DNA from: Brucella grignonensis
Lineage (GTDB): Bacteria > Pseudomonadota > Alphaproteobacteria > Rhizobiales > Rhizobiaceae
Assembly (NCBI RefSeq): GCF_002252505.1
Contig: NZ_NNRL01000163.1
Location: forward strand, 501,981 to 565,980
Direction: 5' to 3'
DNA: 64,000 bases
The translations under genes were made by a program, and so were the position numbers. Each line of letters opens with the position of its first letter. The first letter of the stretch is position 1. Positions 46,701 through 55,355 of the stretch are shown here, piece after piece. The notes beneath the pieces were generated by a model that worked only from the letters and a program-made list of their open reading frames with translations, was not told where the DNA came from and ran no database searches.

Positions 46701-47273
46701 GGCCTTTCCATCGTTGATCGTATTGCACGTGTATTGTCGTTACCCCTGACACTATCCTCAACGCCGGGGAAAGGCAGCGTTTTCACACTGCACATTCCAA
46801 TCAGCGCAGCACCTGCTCCTGTGGAAGAGGTTGCAAGCCGCAAGGGCATGAAGCGCGCATCCAGCCTCACCGGCCTTGATGTGCTTTGTATCGACAACGA
46901 CGCCAATATTCTGGCCGGGATGGAAACCCTTCTGATTGGTTGGGGGTGCAATGTAACCATGTTACGCGGTGGTTCCGGTTTGAAGGTTTATTGCGTGGAG
47001 CGGGAAGTTCCGCCTGACATTATTGTCGCCGACTATCATCTCGATAATGAAAACGGGCTGGATATGATTGGTTTTGCGCGGGAAAGTTTCAAACAAGAAA
47101 TTTCGGCTATTCTGCTGACAGCCGACCGCTCCAAGGAAGTTCGCAAGCGGGCTGACGATGAAAATGTCATCGTCCTGCACAAGCCATTGCGCCCTGCAGC
47201 GTTGCGCTCGCTTCTATCGAGCGCTCTGCATCAGCGTGAAGTCGCTTCCAGCCGCTCAACAGCCGCAGAGTGA
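43758..47273 (+). CDS. Hybrid sensor histidine kinase with Na+/solute symporter-like sensor domain
   Basis: A 1171-residue protein. The first about 550 residues form 12-13 membrane helices like the SSS/SLC5 family (SIADFLAARYGKSFG; GLSAATAMVIVACVALAVMISNHLV). A PAS domain near 650 (LLQIALDQMDQGITVLDKDLRLTCWNRQFR) and a coiled linker lead to HisKA (TRFLAAAGHDILQPLNAARLYS), an ATPase (LVSNAIKYSRKGG, DTGIGIPQQ, GLGLGLSIVDR) and a C-terminal receiver (VLCIDNDANIL, VADYHLDNENGLD, LHKPLRP with the Lys). It resembles NahK/CrbS-like kinases that use a transport module for sensing. A LuxR-type response regulator follows on the opposite strand. Confidence 0.92.
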   Translation: MQGWGIIGAAFLYLLMLFAVASIGDRRTARWSSAPRPYIYALSLAVYCTSWTFFGSVGLSAQRGLEFLGIYIGPILVFTLGNRLLRHIVRLAKSEHITSIADFLAARYGKSFGVASLATCIAAVGSIPYIALQLKAVSGSVGLVMEHYGSAFDPSSFVFGDISLPVAAVLAVFAILFGTRHTDATEHQNGLILAVALESVIKLSAFLAVGFACTFFVFGSPGELIEKISQSPAALDAFHYETSIGTWIVHTTLSAAAIIMLPRQFHVTVVESRSEKELRTASWLFPLYLILINIFVFPIALIGVMTLGNTVSGDLYVLALPLSAGAHGLALIAFLGGLSAATAMVIVACVALAVMISNHLVLPLIIRRLAVRHPTEQRDLTMIILNTRRLTIIGILALAFVYYRMASNNIHLASIGLISFAAIAQFMPSFIGGLFWRNANGRGAMLGLSAGFLIWAYTLLLPTMAPEDAEILREGFLGFTALRPEALFGTDALPLTNGVMWSLAANTLFYVLGSLSRASTPLERIQASIFLPRYFIGTPTLKRFRTTVTVAELKATMARYLGAERVERAFLRFEGREQRRLDPGMTVDTPLIRYAEQLLGTAVGSSSARLVLSLLLQRNDASARDARQLLDDASVALQQNRDLLQIALDQMDQGITVLDKDLRLTCWNRQFRTLFDLPDEVMQVSIPVSEIVEHLASSGDLAVNAQNSVIRSLATLRQPWRMTLKSTGKVLEINSNPMPDGGLVATYTDITAEVEADLMRQKAAEVLEQRVADRTAELTHVNQKLAKAQSAAEEANLGKTRFLAAAGHDILQPLNAARLYSTALTEKLGRAETSQLARNIDSSLESVEAILGMVLDISRLDTGALKPEVSVFRLDKLLSQIATDFTPMARKKGLKLRVVPSSIVVKTDRNMLRRLIQNLVSNAIKYSRKGGILFGVRRRGDFIELQVLDTGIGIPQQKLKLVFREFTRLDEGMREAEGLGLGLSIVDRIARVLSLPLTLSSTPGKGSVFTLHIPISAAPAPVEEVASRKGMKRASSLTGLDVLCIDNDANILAGMETLLIGWGCNVTMLRGGSGLKVYCVEREVPPDIIVADYHLDNENGLDMIGFARESFKQEISAILLTADRSKEVRKRADDENVIVLHKPLRPAALRSLLSSALHQREVASSRSTAAE

Positions 47274-47283
47274 CTTTACAATT

Positions 47284-47934
47284 TCAGCTGGCTTCTGAGG
47301 TAAAGGCCTCGTTGCCGATCCGTGATAAAAGAATGACGGCCTGTGTACGACTATCAACGCCGAGCTTTTGCAGGACGGCAGAAACATGGGCCTTGACCGT
47401 TGCCTCTGATACATTCAGTTCATAGGCGATCTGCTTGTTGAGCAGACCTTCGGCAAGCATGGTCAACACGCGCGTCTGCTGAGGTGTGAGTGTTCTTATC
47501 TTGTTGATGAGCGCTTCGATTTCGGGGTCATGTGCTTGATCAAGATCGATATCGGATGGTGTCCAGATATCGCCTGCGATCACCGCGTGCACGGCCTCAC
47601 CAATGGTTTCCATGCTCGCGGATTTCGAGATGAAGCCTGATGCACCAAGTTCGACCGCGTGCTTGATTGTTGCTGCGTCATCGGTGCCTGATACAATAAT
47701 GATCGGCAATGCAGGTTGAAGTGCTTTCAACGTGACCAAGCCAGAAAGACCAGTCCCGCCAGGCATGGTCAGATCAAGCAAAAGCAAATCGATATCGTCG
47801 CGTTCTACAACGAGCTTTTTCGCTGCGTCGAAATCGCCGACTTCAAGGATTTTGGCTTCATCAGGAAGGCTCGACAGAACCTGCCGCAGCGCACCTCTGA
47901 ATAGCGGGTGGTCGTCAGCGATAATGAATTGCAT
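47284..47934 (-). CDS. LuxR/NarL-type response regulator
   Basis: About 216 residues: a receiver domain (FIIADDHPLFRGALRQVLSS; phospho-Asp in LLLDLTMPGGTGLSG; Lys in GFISKSASM) and a C-terminal GerE/LuxR helix-turn-helix (LTPQQTRVLTMLAEGLLNKQIAYELNVSEATVKAHVSAVLQKLG). It is convergent with the hybrid kinase, 10 bp between stops, and is its likely partner (CrbR/EraR-like). The own ribosome site of ATG 47934 is weak; a short out-of-frame ORF with a good site overlaps it. Confidence 0.92.
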   Translation of the reverse strand: MQFIIADDHPLFRGALRQVLSSLPDEAKILEVGDFDAAKKLVVERDDIDLLLLDLTMPGGTGLSGLVTLKALQPALPIIIVSGTDDAATIKHAVELGASGFISKSASMETIGEAVHAVIAGDIWTPSDIDLDQAHDPEIEALINKIRTLTPQQTRVLTMLAEGLLNKQIAYELNVSEATVKAHVSAVLQKLGVDSRTQAVILLSRIGNEAFTSEAS

Positions 47935-47950
47935 AAATCTTGCACGCCAT
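47915..47950 (-). other. 11-codon leader ORF overlapping the response-regulator start
   Basis: ATG 47950 has GGGGAGGA at 8-10 bases upstream and encodes MACKIYAIHYR then TGA at 47917-47915. The response-regulator ATG (47934) lies inside it in another frame. The arrangement could couple or limit translation of the regulator. Confidence 0.4.
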
Positions 47951-48159
47951 TCTGAAAGTCCTCCCCATGCGCTGTACTTTATATGCAGCTCTTCCGTTTT
48001 ATGCTGATTTTCGTTCCGGGCAACCAAAAATAGCGTTGCTTAGTTGGATTCATATGTCGCATTGCCGCCTTCTGGCCGCATTATGTGCTAATTTCAGTGA
48101 TGAACGAGAGCCTTCCCAGCAAAGCGGGGAATGTTCTAGCGGGAATGAAAAGGCATTAT

Positions 48160-49110
48160 ATGACGCGCAATACGCTTTATCCGGAAATCCAGCCCTTCAA
48201 GGAAGAGATGCTGCAGGTTTCGTCATTGCACCGCATCCATGTCGAGCAATGCGGCAATCCTGATGGCAAGCCTGTTATCATGATCCACGGCGGGCCGGGC
48301 GGCGGCATCACGCCCGCCATGCGTCGCCTGCATGATCCCGAGAAATACCGCATCATCCTTTTTGACCAGCGCGGCTGCGGTCGCTCGACACCACATGCGG
48401 AGTTACGCGAGAACACCACCTGGGATCTCGTAGCCGATATGGAACATATTCGCGCGCATCTGGGTATTGAGAAGTGGCAGGTTTTCGGTGGCTCATGGGG
48501 CTCGACGCTGGGGCTTGCTTATGCGGAAACTCATCCAGAACGCGTGTCGGAAATCGTCTTGCGTGGCATTTTCATGGTGCGCCGGTTTGAAGTGGACTGG
48601 ATGTATTCCAACGGTGCGAGCATCATTTTCCCCGATCACTTCGAGGCTTATCAGGAGCATATCCCTGAAGACGAACGCGGCGATATGATCGCGGCTTATT
48701 ACAAGCGTCTGACTGACCGCGATCCGCAGGTGCAGCTTGCAGCCGCTCGTCTGTGGGCGCGATGGGAAGGTTCCGTTCTCTCGGTACAGCCCGATCCCGC
48801 TCGCGTTGAAGCTTTTGGAGAAGATCATCACGCCATCGCCTTTGCGCGTATCGAATGCCACTACTTCCAAAACGGTGGCTTCCTGGAAAGTGACGACCAG
48901 CTTCTGCGGAATGTTGAACGTATCCGGCAGATTCCGGGCGTGATCGTTCATGGCCGCTATGATATCTGCACGCCATTCATCAATGCATGGCAGCTCAAGA
49001 AGATGTGGCCGGAAGCCGACCTTAAAATCGTTGAAGACAGCGGTCACGCGGTGACCGAGCCCGGAATTACGCATGAGTTGATAGAAGCAACCAAGCGGTT
49101 TGCTGCTTAA
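48160..49110 (+). CDS. pip: Prolyl aminopeptidase (proline iminopeptidase)
   Basis: About 316 residues, an S33 alpha/beta-hydrolase releasing N-terminal proline from peptides in the cytosol. Seen: MIHGGPGGG, FDQRGCGRSTPHAE, nucleophile GGSWGSTLGLAYA, later Asp in VHGRYDICTPF and His in EDSGHAVTEPG. ATG 48160 (MTRNTLYPEIQPF) gives the usual family length; in-frame starts at 48085 and 48145 are possible. A hairpin lies 10 bp after the stop. Single gene. Confidence 0.94.
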   Translation: MTRNTLYPEIQPFKEEMLQVSSLHRIHVEQCGNPDGKPVIMIHGGPGGGITPAMRRLHDPEKYRIILFDQRGCGRSTPHAELRENTTWDLVADMEHIRAHLGIEKWQVFGGSWGSTLGLAYAETHPERVSEIVLRGIFMVRRFEVDWMYSNGASIIFPDHFEAYQEHIPEDERGDMIAAYYKRLTDRDPQVQLAAARLWARWEGSVLSVQPDPARVEAFGEDHHAIAFARIECHYFQNGGFLESDDQLLRNVERIRQIPGVIVHGRYDICTPFINAWQLKKMWPEADLKIVEDSGHAVTEPGITHELIEATKRFAA

Positions 49111-49120
49111 GTTTGTTTTA

Positions 49121-49143
49121 GGAGGCGCATCTTTTGCGCCTCC
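49121..49143 (+). terminator. Hairpin after pip
   Basis: GGAGGCGCA (49121-49129), loop TCTTT, TGCGCCTCC (49135-49143). No T-run follows, so it is a possible weak or Rho-assisted terminator. Confidence 0.5.
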
Positions 49144-49360
49144 GGCTCCAAAACATTAGCAAACTCAAAAAAAGACACTTCTAAACAGTGCATTTTGCAT
49201 AGTTCACCTTTTCTTCGATTGTTTTAGCCTACAAACTAGCGAGTGAACATTTGTGATCATCCCTGATCGCATCGGTTCACAACGAGAAATTTATCTGGCG
49301 AACCTTATCCGCAGCAAAGACGGCCCGGTTTAAGTTCGTGTTCGAGAGGGATACAGGCTA

Positions 49361-49783
49361 ATGTTGAAAGAATTCAGAGAATTTGCTCTCAAGGGCAATA
49401 TGGTCGATCTGGCCATCGGTGTTATCATTGGCGGGGCTTTCGGTGGCCTCGTTAATTCCATTGTCAATGACATTATCATGCCGATCATCGGTTTGTTGAC
49501 GGGTGGTATCGATTTCTCCAACATGTTTATTCAGCTTGCTGGCGATCCGAAAACCACGCTGGCTGCCGCCCGTGAAGCTGGTGCGACCATTGCTTACGGC
49601 AACTTCGTCACACTGCTCATCAATTTCCTGATCATTGCATGGGTTCTGTTCCTCGTCGTCAAGGGCATGAACAGGCTCAAGAAGAAGGAAGAAGCCAAGC
49701 CAGAAGCTCCTGCGGAGCCTCCACGCGAAGAAGTATTGCTGGGTGAGATCCGCGATCTTCTCGCCAAGCAGAGCAAAGCCTGA
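49361..49783 (+). CDS. mscL: Large-conductance mechanosensitive channel MscL
   Basis: A 140-residue inner-membrane channel that opens on osmotic downshift. The N-terminus [28 protein letters not shown] with TM1 and TM2 ([24 protein letters not shown]) is full length. The C-terminal helix carries the usual Lys/Glu-rich bundle. GAGAGGG precedes the ATG by about 10 bases. Single gene followed by a strong terminator; upstream 250 bp has no other feature. Confidence 0.97.
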   Translation: MLKEFREFALKGNMVDLAIGVIIGGAFGGLVNSIVNDIIMPIIGLLTGGIDFSNMFIQLAGDPKTTLAAAREAGATIAYGNFVTLLINFLIIAWVLFLVVKGMNRLKKKEEAKPEAPAEPPREEVLLGEIRDLLAKQSKA

Positions 49784-49807
49784 TATTTCGCAGAATAATC
49801 AACAAAG

Positions 49808-49836
49808 AACGGAGCCTTCATGGCTCCGTTTTTTTG
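49808..49836 (+). terminator. Rho-independent terminator of mscL
   Basis: AACGGAGCC (49808-49816), loop of five, GGCTCCGTT (49822-49830) and a T-run. It lies 25 bp after the stop. Confidence 0.92.
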
Positions 49837-49970
49837 TGCGCGCCTTCCCAAGTTGAGAACCGGTTTAATCCATCAATGCGGTTGATCGGATTATCACAAA
49901 ATGCCACGTGATTTCATGATTGCTCCTTGCTAAGCAAGTGCGAACAAAATCGAATTTTATGTGGGAACAA

Positions 49971-51137
49971 ATGACGCTTATCGCCAATCTTCGCCGTGAA
50001 GCAGCCCAGTCACCTGAAAGCGGTATCGTTGCCGTTGCCAATCACGGTCGAGGCAAAGAAGGTCTGATTCCGTTGTGGGTTGGTGAGGGTGATCTTTCTA
50101 CGCCGGATTTTATCCGCGATGCAGCCCAGAAGGGAATTGCCGATGGCGAAACCTTCTATACATGGCAGGCTGGTATTCCGGATCTGCGCGAGGCGCTTGC
50201 TCGCTACCATGCGCGCCATTTTCCGCAACCCTTCAAGCCAGATAATTTCTATGTCACAGGCTCGGGCATGCACGCCATTGAGATGGCGCTGAAGGCAACA
50301 ACGGGTGCAGGTGAAGAAGCGATTTATCTTTCACCGGCCTGGCCCAATTTTGTTGGTGCAGCTGGCCTTGCGGGTGCGCTACCGGTGCCGGTCGAGCTTG
50401 AGTTTGGAGCCAATGGCTGGGTGCTCGATCCTGAGAAGATCGCCGCCGCCATCACCCCACGCACCCGTGCGATGTTCATCAACACGCCATCCAACCCGAC
50501 CGGCTGGACCGCCGATATTGAAACGCTGCGGTACATTCTTAATCTAGCGCGCACAAAGGGCATCTGGATTATCGCCGACGAGATTTATGCCCATTTCTAC
50601 TATGGCGGTGGGCGCGCACCATCTTTCATGGACATCATGGAGCCAGATGATCGCATTATTTTCGTCAATTCATTTTCCAAGAACTGGGCGATGACCGGCT
50701 GGCGCGTGGGCTGGATGACGGTGCATCCGTCGCTTGGTCCCGTTATAGAAAACATGATCCAGTATTCCAATTCCGGCGTGGCGCAGTTTATGCAGCGCGG
50801 CGCGGTGGCGGCCCTTGATCATGGCGATGATTTTATCGCAATGCAGGTCGAACGCGCACGTTCAACGCGGGATCGTCTTTGCGCAACCTTGCAGGAAACA
50901 GGCAAGGTACGCCTGACGCCGCCGCAGGGCGCATTCTATCTTTTCTTCGGTGTTGACGGCATCACGGATTCGGTCAAAGCGGCCATTGATATGGTCGATC
51001 ACGCCAATGTCGGGCTTGCTCCGGGCAGTGCTTTTGGTGTTGGCGGCGAGGGCTATTTCCGTCTTTGTTTCTGCCGCGATCCAAAGCAGATCGATGAAGC
51101 CGCATCAAGACTGGTTCAATGGATCGATAAGATATGA
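49971..51137 (+). CDS. PLP-dependent class I/II aminotransferase
   Basis: About 388 residues, fold type I aminotransferase of the aspartate aminotransferase family. Seen: LWVGEGDLSTPDFI, YTWQAGIPDLREAL, VTGSGMHAIEMAL, NTPSNPTGW, ADEIYAHFYYGG and the PLP Lys in SFSKNWAMTGWRVGW with the distal Arg in FRLCFCR. ATG 49971 follows GGGA by 6 bases; an in-frame ATG 12 bases earlier is possible. Substrate is not clear; a broad aspartate/aromatic or alanine-type specificity is likely. Single gene. Confidence 0.9.
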   Translation: MTLIANLRREAAQSPESGIVAVANHGRGKEGLIPLWVGEGDLSTPDFIRDAAQKGIADGETFYTWQAGIPDLREALARYHARHFPQPFKPDNFYVTGSGMHAIEMALKATTGAGEEAIYLSPAWPNFVGAAGLAGALPVPVELEFGANGWVLDPEKIAAAITPRTRAMFINTPSNPTGWTADIETLRYILNLARTKGIWIIADEIYAHFYYGGGRAPSFMDIMEPDDRIIFVNSFSKNWAMTGWRVGWMTVHPSLGPVIENMIQYSNSGVAQFMQRGAVAALDHGDDFIAMQVERARSTRDRLCATLQETGKVRLTPPQGAFYLFFGVDGITDSVKAAIDMVDHANVGLAPGSAFGVGGEGYFRLCFCRDPKQIDEAASRLVQWIDKI

Positions 51138-51223
51138 ATAAGTAGCGCACGACAGGTCATGATCGGACAAATCAACGCTGCTGCCACTTTTTGACAGCAG
51201 CGTTATGCGATAGATTTCGGACC

Positions 51224-51919
51224 ATGTCCCGCTCAGAGCGCCTTTTTGAACTGTTACAGGCATTGCGCCGCCACCGCCGGCCGGTGAGTGGCAAAACGCT
51301 TGCCTCGGAAACCGGCGTTAGCATCCGCACCCTTTATCGGGATATTGCGAGCCTTCAGGCGCAGGGTGCGGAGATTGAAGGCGAACCGGGCGTTGGCTAT
51401 GTTCTCAAACCCGGCTTTTTGTTGCCGCCGCTGATGTTTCGGCCTGATGAGATTGATGCGCTGGTCTTAGGTGCGCGCTGGGTGGCAGATCGAACCGACC
51501 ACAGGCTGCGTGATGCCGCTAAAACGGCGCTTGCGCGCATCAGCGCGGTTTTACCCGATGAACTACGCGCAACACTTGATACATCTACCCTTTTGGTTGG
51601 CCCGAGCGCAAAGCTGCCAACGGATGGTATTGATACAGCAATTCTTCGCGAAGCGATCAGACATGAACGCAAGCTTTTGATCGACTACCGCGATGGCAGT
51701 GGCGAAATGACAAAGCGCGTCATCTGGCCTTTCGCGCTTTCATTTTTTGATGATGCACGGGTTCTTGTTAGCTGGTGCGAGTTGCGCGAGAGCTTTCGGC
51801 ATTTCCGCACCGACCGCATTGCGGCAGTTGAAATGCAAGACTCGCGCTATCCAAGACGCCGCCAGACTTTGCTGCGTGAATGGCGTGAGGCAGAGGGAAT
51901 TCGCCCACGCGAATTATGA
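51224..51919 (+). CDS. YafY/PafC-type regulator with WYL domain
   Basis: A 231-residue regulator: an N-terminal winged helix (RLFELLQALRRHRRPVSGKTLASETGVSIRTLYRDIASLQAQG) and a WYL-type ligand domain (AILREAIRHERKLLIDYRDGSGE, ALSFFDDARVLVSWCELRESFRHFRTDRI). WYL domains sense nucleic acid or small ligands. Such regulators are often next to the VOC gene they control; here one follows by 68 bp on the same strand. ATG 51224 gives the usual start MSRSERLFELL. Confidence 0.9.
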   Translation: MSRSERLFELLQALRRHRRPVSGKTLASETGVSIRTLYRDIASLQAQGAEIEGEPGVGYVLKPGFLLPPLMFRPDEIDALVLGARWVADRTDHRLRDAAKTALARISAVLPDELRATLDTSTLLVGPSAKLPTDGIDTAILREAIRHERKLLIDYRDGSGEMTKRVIWPFALSFFDDARVLVSWCELRESFRHFRTDRIAAVEMQDSRYPRRRQTLLREWREAEGIRPREL

Positions 51920-51987
51920 TGCTGCCATAAACTGGCAGTGTGTCGTTGTAGATTGCCGATGTTCACATTTTGACGGAGGTTATCTTC

Positions 51988-52356
51988 ATGATAGACAAGA
52001 ACAGCATTTTGCTTTTCATCACCGATACCGAAGAAAGCATTGGCTTTTACACGAAGCTGCTCGGACAAGAGCCGGTGGAAGCCAGCCCAACATTTGGCAT
52101 GTTCATTCTGCCGTCTGGTCTTGGCCTTGGCCTTTGGAAAAAGACAGGCGTTGAACCCGCATCAACTGCTGCGGGCGGTGGTTGCGATGTGGGTTTCCAT
52201 GTGCCGGAACACGCAATGGTCGATACAATTTATGATGACTGGAAAGCTAAAGGGGCTGACATACTCATGCCGCCGACTGATCTTGATTTTGGACGCAGTT
52301 TTGTTGCCGTCGATCCTGATGGGCATCGCCTTCGGGTCTATACGGTTGATAATTAA
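51988..52356 (+). CDS. VOC-family (glyoxalase/bleomycin resistance-like) protein
   Basis: A 122-residue vicinal-oxygen-chelate protein: two beta-alpha-beta-beta-beta modules (SILLFITDTEESIGFYTKLLGQEP; GFHVPEHAMVDTIYDDWKAKGADI; FGRSFVAVDPDGHRLRVYTV). The C-terminal Arg-x-Tyr replaces the usual metal Glu, and an N-terminal His is missing, so a metal-free or binding role (PhnB/YafY-partner type) is likely. GGAGGT lies 7 bases before ATG 51988. It is probably under the WYL regulator. Confidence 0.85.
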   Translation: MIDKNSILLFITDTEESIGFYTKLLGQEPVEASPTFGMFILPSGLGLGLWKKTGVEPASTAAGGGCDVGFHVPEHAMVDTIYDDWKAKGADILMPPTDLDFGRSFVAVDPDGHRLRVYTVDN

Positions 52357-52362
52357 CAAACA

Positions 52363-52388
52363 AAAAGGCCGGTTTAAACCGGCCTTTT
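52363..52388. terminator. Perfect 26-bp palindromic terminator (VOC gene / hemA)
   Basis: AAAAGGCCGGTTT joined directly to its reverse complement, at 52363-52388. With A-rich and T-rich flanks it should end both the VOC gene and hemA. Confidence 0.92.
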
Positions 52389-52411
52389 CAATAGGTTATA
52401 AGCTGAACTGA

Positions 52412-53689
52412 TCAGCCGCCTGCTTTGGAAACCATTAGCGGAATGATGCGGTCAGAATTTGCAGCCTTTGGTGCATCTGGTTCAGAGAACCGAATCCCCA
52501 GCGTGTTCCATACTTCCAGCAGCGCATCTTTCAGGCCGTCGATCAGCACATCGTCATGCAATGGCGATGGCGTGATGCGCAGACGCTCCGTGCCGCGTGG
52601 CACAGTCGGATAGTTGATCGGCTGAATATAGATGCCATGCACATCGAGCAGACGGTCGCTGGCTTTTTTGCAAAGCTCAGGATCACCGACCAGAATTGGC
52701 ACAATATGCGTTTCCGACGGCATGACCGGGAAACCGGCTGCGGACAAAACATCCTTGGCGCGCTGCGCCTGACGCTGCTGGCCATCGCGCTCGACCTGCG
52801 AAACCTTCAGGTGACGGATCGCAGCGGTAGCGGAAGCGGCAACTGCTGGCGGCAGCGACGTCGTGAAGATGAAGCCCGGCGCATAGGAGCGAACGGCATC
52901 AATGATGGCGCGTGAACCGGTAATATAACCGCCCAGTGCCCCAAATGCCTTGGCAAGCGTGCCTTCGATAATATCCATGCGATGTGCAAGGCTATCGCGT
53001 TCGGTGATGCCACCGCCGCGCACGCCATACATGCCAACTGCATGAACTTCATCGATATAGGTCATGGCGTTATACTTGTCGGCCAGATCGGCAATCTTCT
53101 CGATCGGCGCAATGTCGCCATCCATCGAATAGACGGATTCAAACACGATCAGCTTGGCGCGGGAATGGTCCGCAGCTTTCAGAAGCTGTTCCAGATGCTC
53201 GACGTCATTGTGACGGAAAATCTTCTTTTCTGCACCCGAACGACGCACACCTTCGATCATCGAAGCGTGGTTCAGTTCGTCAGAAAGGATCAGGCAGTTT
53301 GGAAGCAAACGTGCAATGGTCGAAATCGAGGCTTCGTTGGACACAAAACCGGACGTGAAGACGAGGCCAGCTTCCTTACCATGCAGGTCAGCAAGTTCGG
53401 TTTCAAGTTCTACAAGTGGGTGATTGTTGCCCGAAATATTGCGGGTGCCGCCTGCGCCGGAACCGGTGGAGTTGGCGGTATCGCACATCGCCTGAATAAC
53501 ATCAGGATGGTGCCCCATACCCAGATAGTCGTTCGAGCACCAGACGGTGATCTCACGTGCAATGCCATTGTTGCGCCAGGTAGCTCGGGGGAAACGTCCA
53601 ACAATGCGTTCAAGATCGGCAAAAACGCGGTAACGCTTCTCGGCGTGCAGCTGGTCGATCGCTTCTTCAAAAAACCGGCGATAGTCCAT
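52412..53689 (-). CDS. hemA: 5-aminolevulinate synthase
   Basis: A 425-residue PLP enzyme condensing glycine and succinyl-CoA to start haem synthesis, the Shemin route used by alphaproteobacteria. Seen: the start [50 protein letters not shown], the [10 protein letters not shown] strand and the PLP Lys in [14 protein letters not shown]. Full length. It shares a palindromic terminator with the upstream VOC gene. The promoter lies in the 144-bp gap upstream. Confidence 0.97.
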   Translation of the reverse strand: MDYRRFFEEAIDQLHAEKRYRVFADLERIVGRFPRATWRNNGIAREITVWCSNDYLGMGHHPDVIQAMCDTANSTGSGAGGTRNISGNNHPLVELETELADLHGKEAGLVFTSGFVSNEASISTIARLLPNCLILSDELNHASMIEGVRRSGAEKKIFRHNDVEHLEQLLKAADHSRAKLIVFESVYSMDGDIAPIEKIADLADKYNAMTYIDEVHAVGMYGVRGGGITERDSLAHRMDIIEGTLAKAFGALGGYITGSRAIIDAVRSYAPGFIFTTSLPPAVAASATAAIRHLKVSQVERDGQQRQAQRAKDVLSAAGFPVMPSETHIVPILVGDPELCKKASDRLLDVHGIYIQPINYPTVPRGTERLRITPSPLHDDVLIDGLKDALLEVWNTLGIRFSEPDAPKAANSDRIIPLMVSKAGG

Positions 53690-53833
53690 TATACGCTCCT
53701 TGTTAATGCTCTAGTACCGCTTTTGCGTGATTGCGTCCATGGCGCAATGGCGGGCAATTTGCCACGCTTTCGTGAAGCTGCATTGATCAAAATCAAATAA
53801 ATAACCGGTTTTCAGCGCTTGAATAGAAAAAAG

Positions 53834-54544
53834 CTATCGCGTCATGAGACGGAAAATGAATTTGGGTGCCATATCTCTGCGGCGGACATAGACGCGCGGC
53901 ATACCGAAAGGATCGTCGCCCGCCCGCGCTCGTGCATGCACGGTTGTTGTTGCAGTTTTAAAGCCGGCTTCGCGGCACATGTCGCGATGGATCTGGTGAT
54001 TCCCACCATAGGGATAAGCGAAATTTGTCACTTCCGATCCAAGCATGTCTTCAAGCATGGCCTTGGATTGTACGATCTGTCGGCGAGCTTCTTCTTCTGG
54101 CGTTTTTTCCAGATTAACATGGTCGACCGTATGCGCGCCGACTTCATGACCCAAGGCCGCCCATTCGCGCATCTGTGTCACCGACATGCAGGGTGTCGAG
54201 GGAACACCCATGGCTTGATCCCAAATATTGCTGCCGCCAACCTGATTTGCGACGAAGTAATTGGTTGCGGTAAAGTTGAACTCCGCAAGAACCGGCAGGG
54301 CATTCTCATAATTATTGAGAAACCCGTCATCGAAGGTGATGACTGCAACCTTCCCGGTCTTCTCGCCCTTGATATAGGGCATGGCGTTTTGCAGCGAGAG
54401 GCCCTGATAACCGAGCCGCTTCAGCCATGCCATCTGGCTCCGAAACTTGTCCGGATGAACCCAAAGTCCGCGAAACGGGATCTTCTTGTGCGGCAGAGGT
54501 GCAATCTGGTGATAAAGAAGAACAGGGACCGCCATATGTCTCAC
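53834..54544 (-). CDS. Polysaccharide deacetylase
   Basis: A 236-residue NodB-type carbohydrate esterase (family 4). The catalytic motif 1 VITFDDGFLNNYENALPVL (TFDDG) and motif 2 GAHTVDHVNL (H-T-x-x-H) are seen, with AYPYGGNH near the end. It lacks a clear signal peptide, so it may act on the cytoplasmic side. It is translationally coupled (4 bp overlap) to a GT25 gene and belongs to a three-gene carbohydrate cluster. It should remove acetyl groups from a GlcNAc-containing glycan, possibly lipid A core, O-antigen or exopolysaccharide. Confidence 0.9.
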   Translation of the reverse strand: MRHMAVPVLLYHQIAPLPHKKIPFRGLWVHPDKFRSQMAWLKRLGYQGLSLQNAMPYIKGEKTGKVAVITFDDGFLNNYENALPVLAEFNFTATNYFVANQVGGSNIWDQAMGVPSTPCMSVTQMREWAALGHEVGAHTVDHVNLEKTPEEEARRQIVQSKAMLEDMLGSEVTNFAYPYGGNHQIHRDMCREAGFKTATTTVHARARAGDDPFGMPRVYVRRRDMAPKFIFRLMTR

Positions 54545-55266
54545 TTCGATCTTGAGGAGAAGCCGCGCACACGCATCCGGTAGATAGGGCGCAAGATTTC
54601 CCTTTTTAGCTTATCGGAAAGGGATTTCTTGTGCTGAATGGTCGTGCCGCCAAGCTGCGCAGAAATTTCTTTCACGCCACCAGGAATGACTGCGAGTGGC
54701 TGTAAATCAGTAACCCAACGCATCTGGATTGTCGTGTCGACAGGACGATCAAATTGTTCTGTGATTGCAAGCAGCTTTTTAGCAGCATCGAAACTTACAA
54801 GCTGTGCGACCATGCCAAGCCCAATCGGGTTTGGAATGATGATACGCACCTGATTGTTACGGAAAACTTCGCGTCCATCCTCGCGGTCATCGCGGAATGT
54901 AAAGCGTACGAAACTGCCGGGCTCAAAATGATTGCTGACCGCATGGAAGGCAGCATTGAAAACATCAGTGAGTTCAATATCGTCTTCAATGACGAAGCCT
55001 GCGTCCAACTGTTGGTCGACGATGGCCTGCCATGCTTTGCGATGGGACAAGAAGCAGGCAATTTCGTTCTTGCTAAGCTCAAACGGATAGCGCGGCGCAT
55101 GAAGTTTCGGTTTGTAGACGCGGCCTATCTCAGCGTCTGTGAGAGCGCGGCTATCAACAGCATCGATTACTTCCGTTTTTACCGGCAGTTCGTGAATGAG
55201 TTTTTCCACTTGCGGCTTGCGGTCAGTCGAGCGCGCCAAATGAATGATGAAAGCCTTGATGTTCAT
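54541..55266 (-). CDS. Glycosyltransferase family 25 (LPS-type)
   Basis: A 241-residue cytoplasmic glycosyltransferase of family 25. Typical features: FIIHLARSTDRKPQVEKLI at the start, EIACFLSHRKAWQAIVD in the middle, FVIEDDIEL (D-x-D) and a C-terminal basic tail. Such enzymes add galactose or related sugars to LPS core. It overlaps the deacetylase by ATGA, so both probably act on the same glycan. Single start at 55266. Confidence 0.9.
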   Translation of the reverse strand: MNIKAFIIHLARSTDRKPQVEKLIHELPVKTEVIDAVDSRALTDAEIGRVYKPKLHAPRYPFELSKNEIACFLSHRKAWQAIVDQQLDAGFVIEDDIELTDVFNAAFHAVSNHFEPGSFVRFTFRDDREDGREVFRNNQVRIIIPNPIGLGMVAQLVSFDAAKKLLAITEQFDRPVDTTIQMRWVTDLQPLAVIPGGVKEISAQLGGTTIQHKKSLSDKLKREILRPIYRMRVRGFSSRSK

Positions 55267-55355
55267 GTATAACCCGAGCGCGCAAAAAGTAATTTCAGCC
55301 GAAGCGACATTCTATATCTGTCATGCGCATGATTTTCGCAAGTCGCACTTATTAG

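Noticed and set aside
49121-49360. Possible small RNA between pip and mscL
   Set aside because: Only a hairpin without T-run and no promoter pair; not enough support.
52982-54583. Plus-strand frames over hemA and the deacetylase gene
   Set aside because: Shadows of the minus-strand genes; no coding motif.
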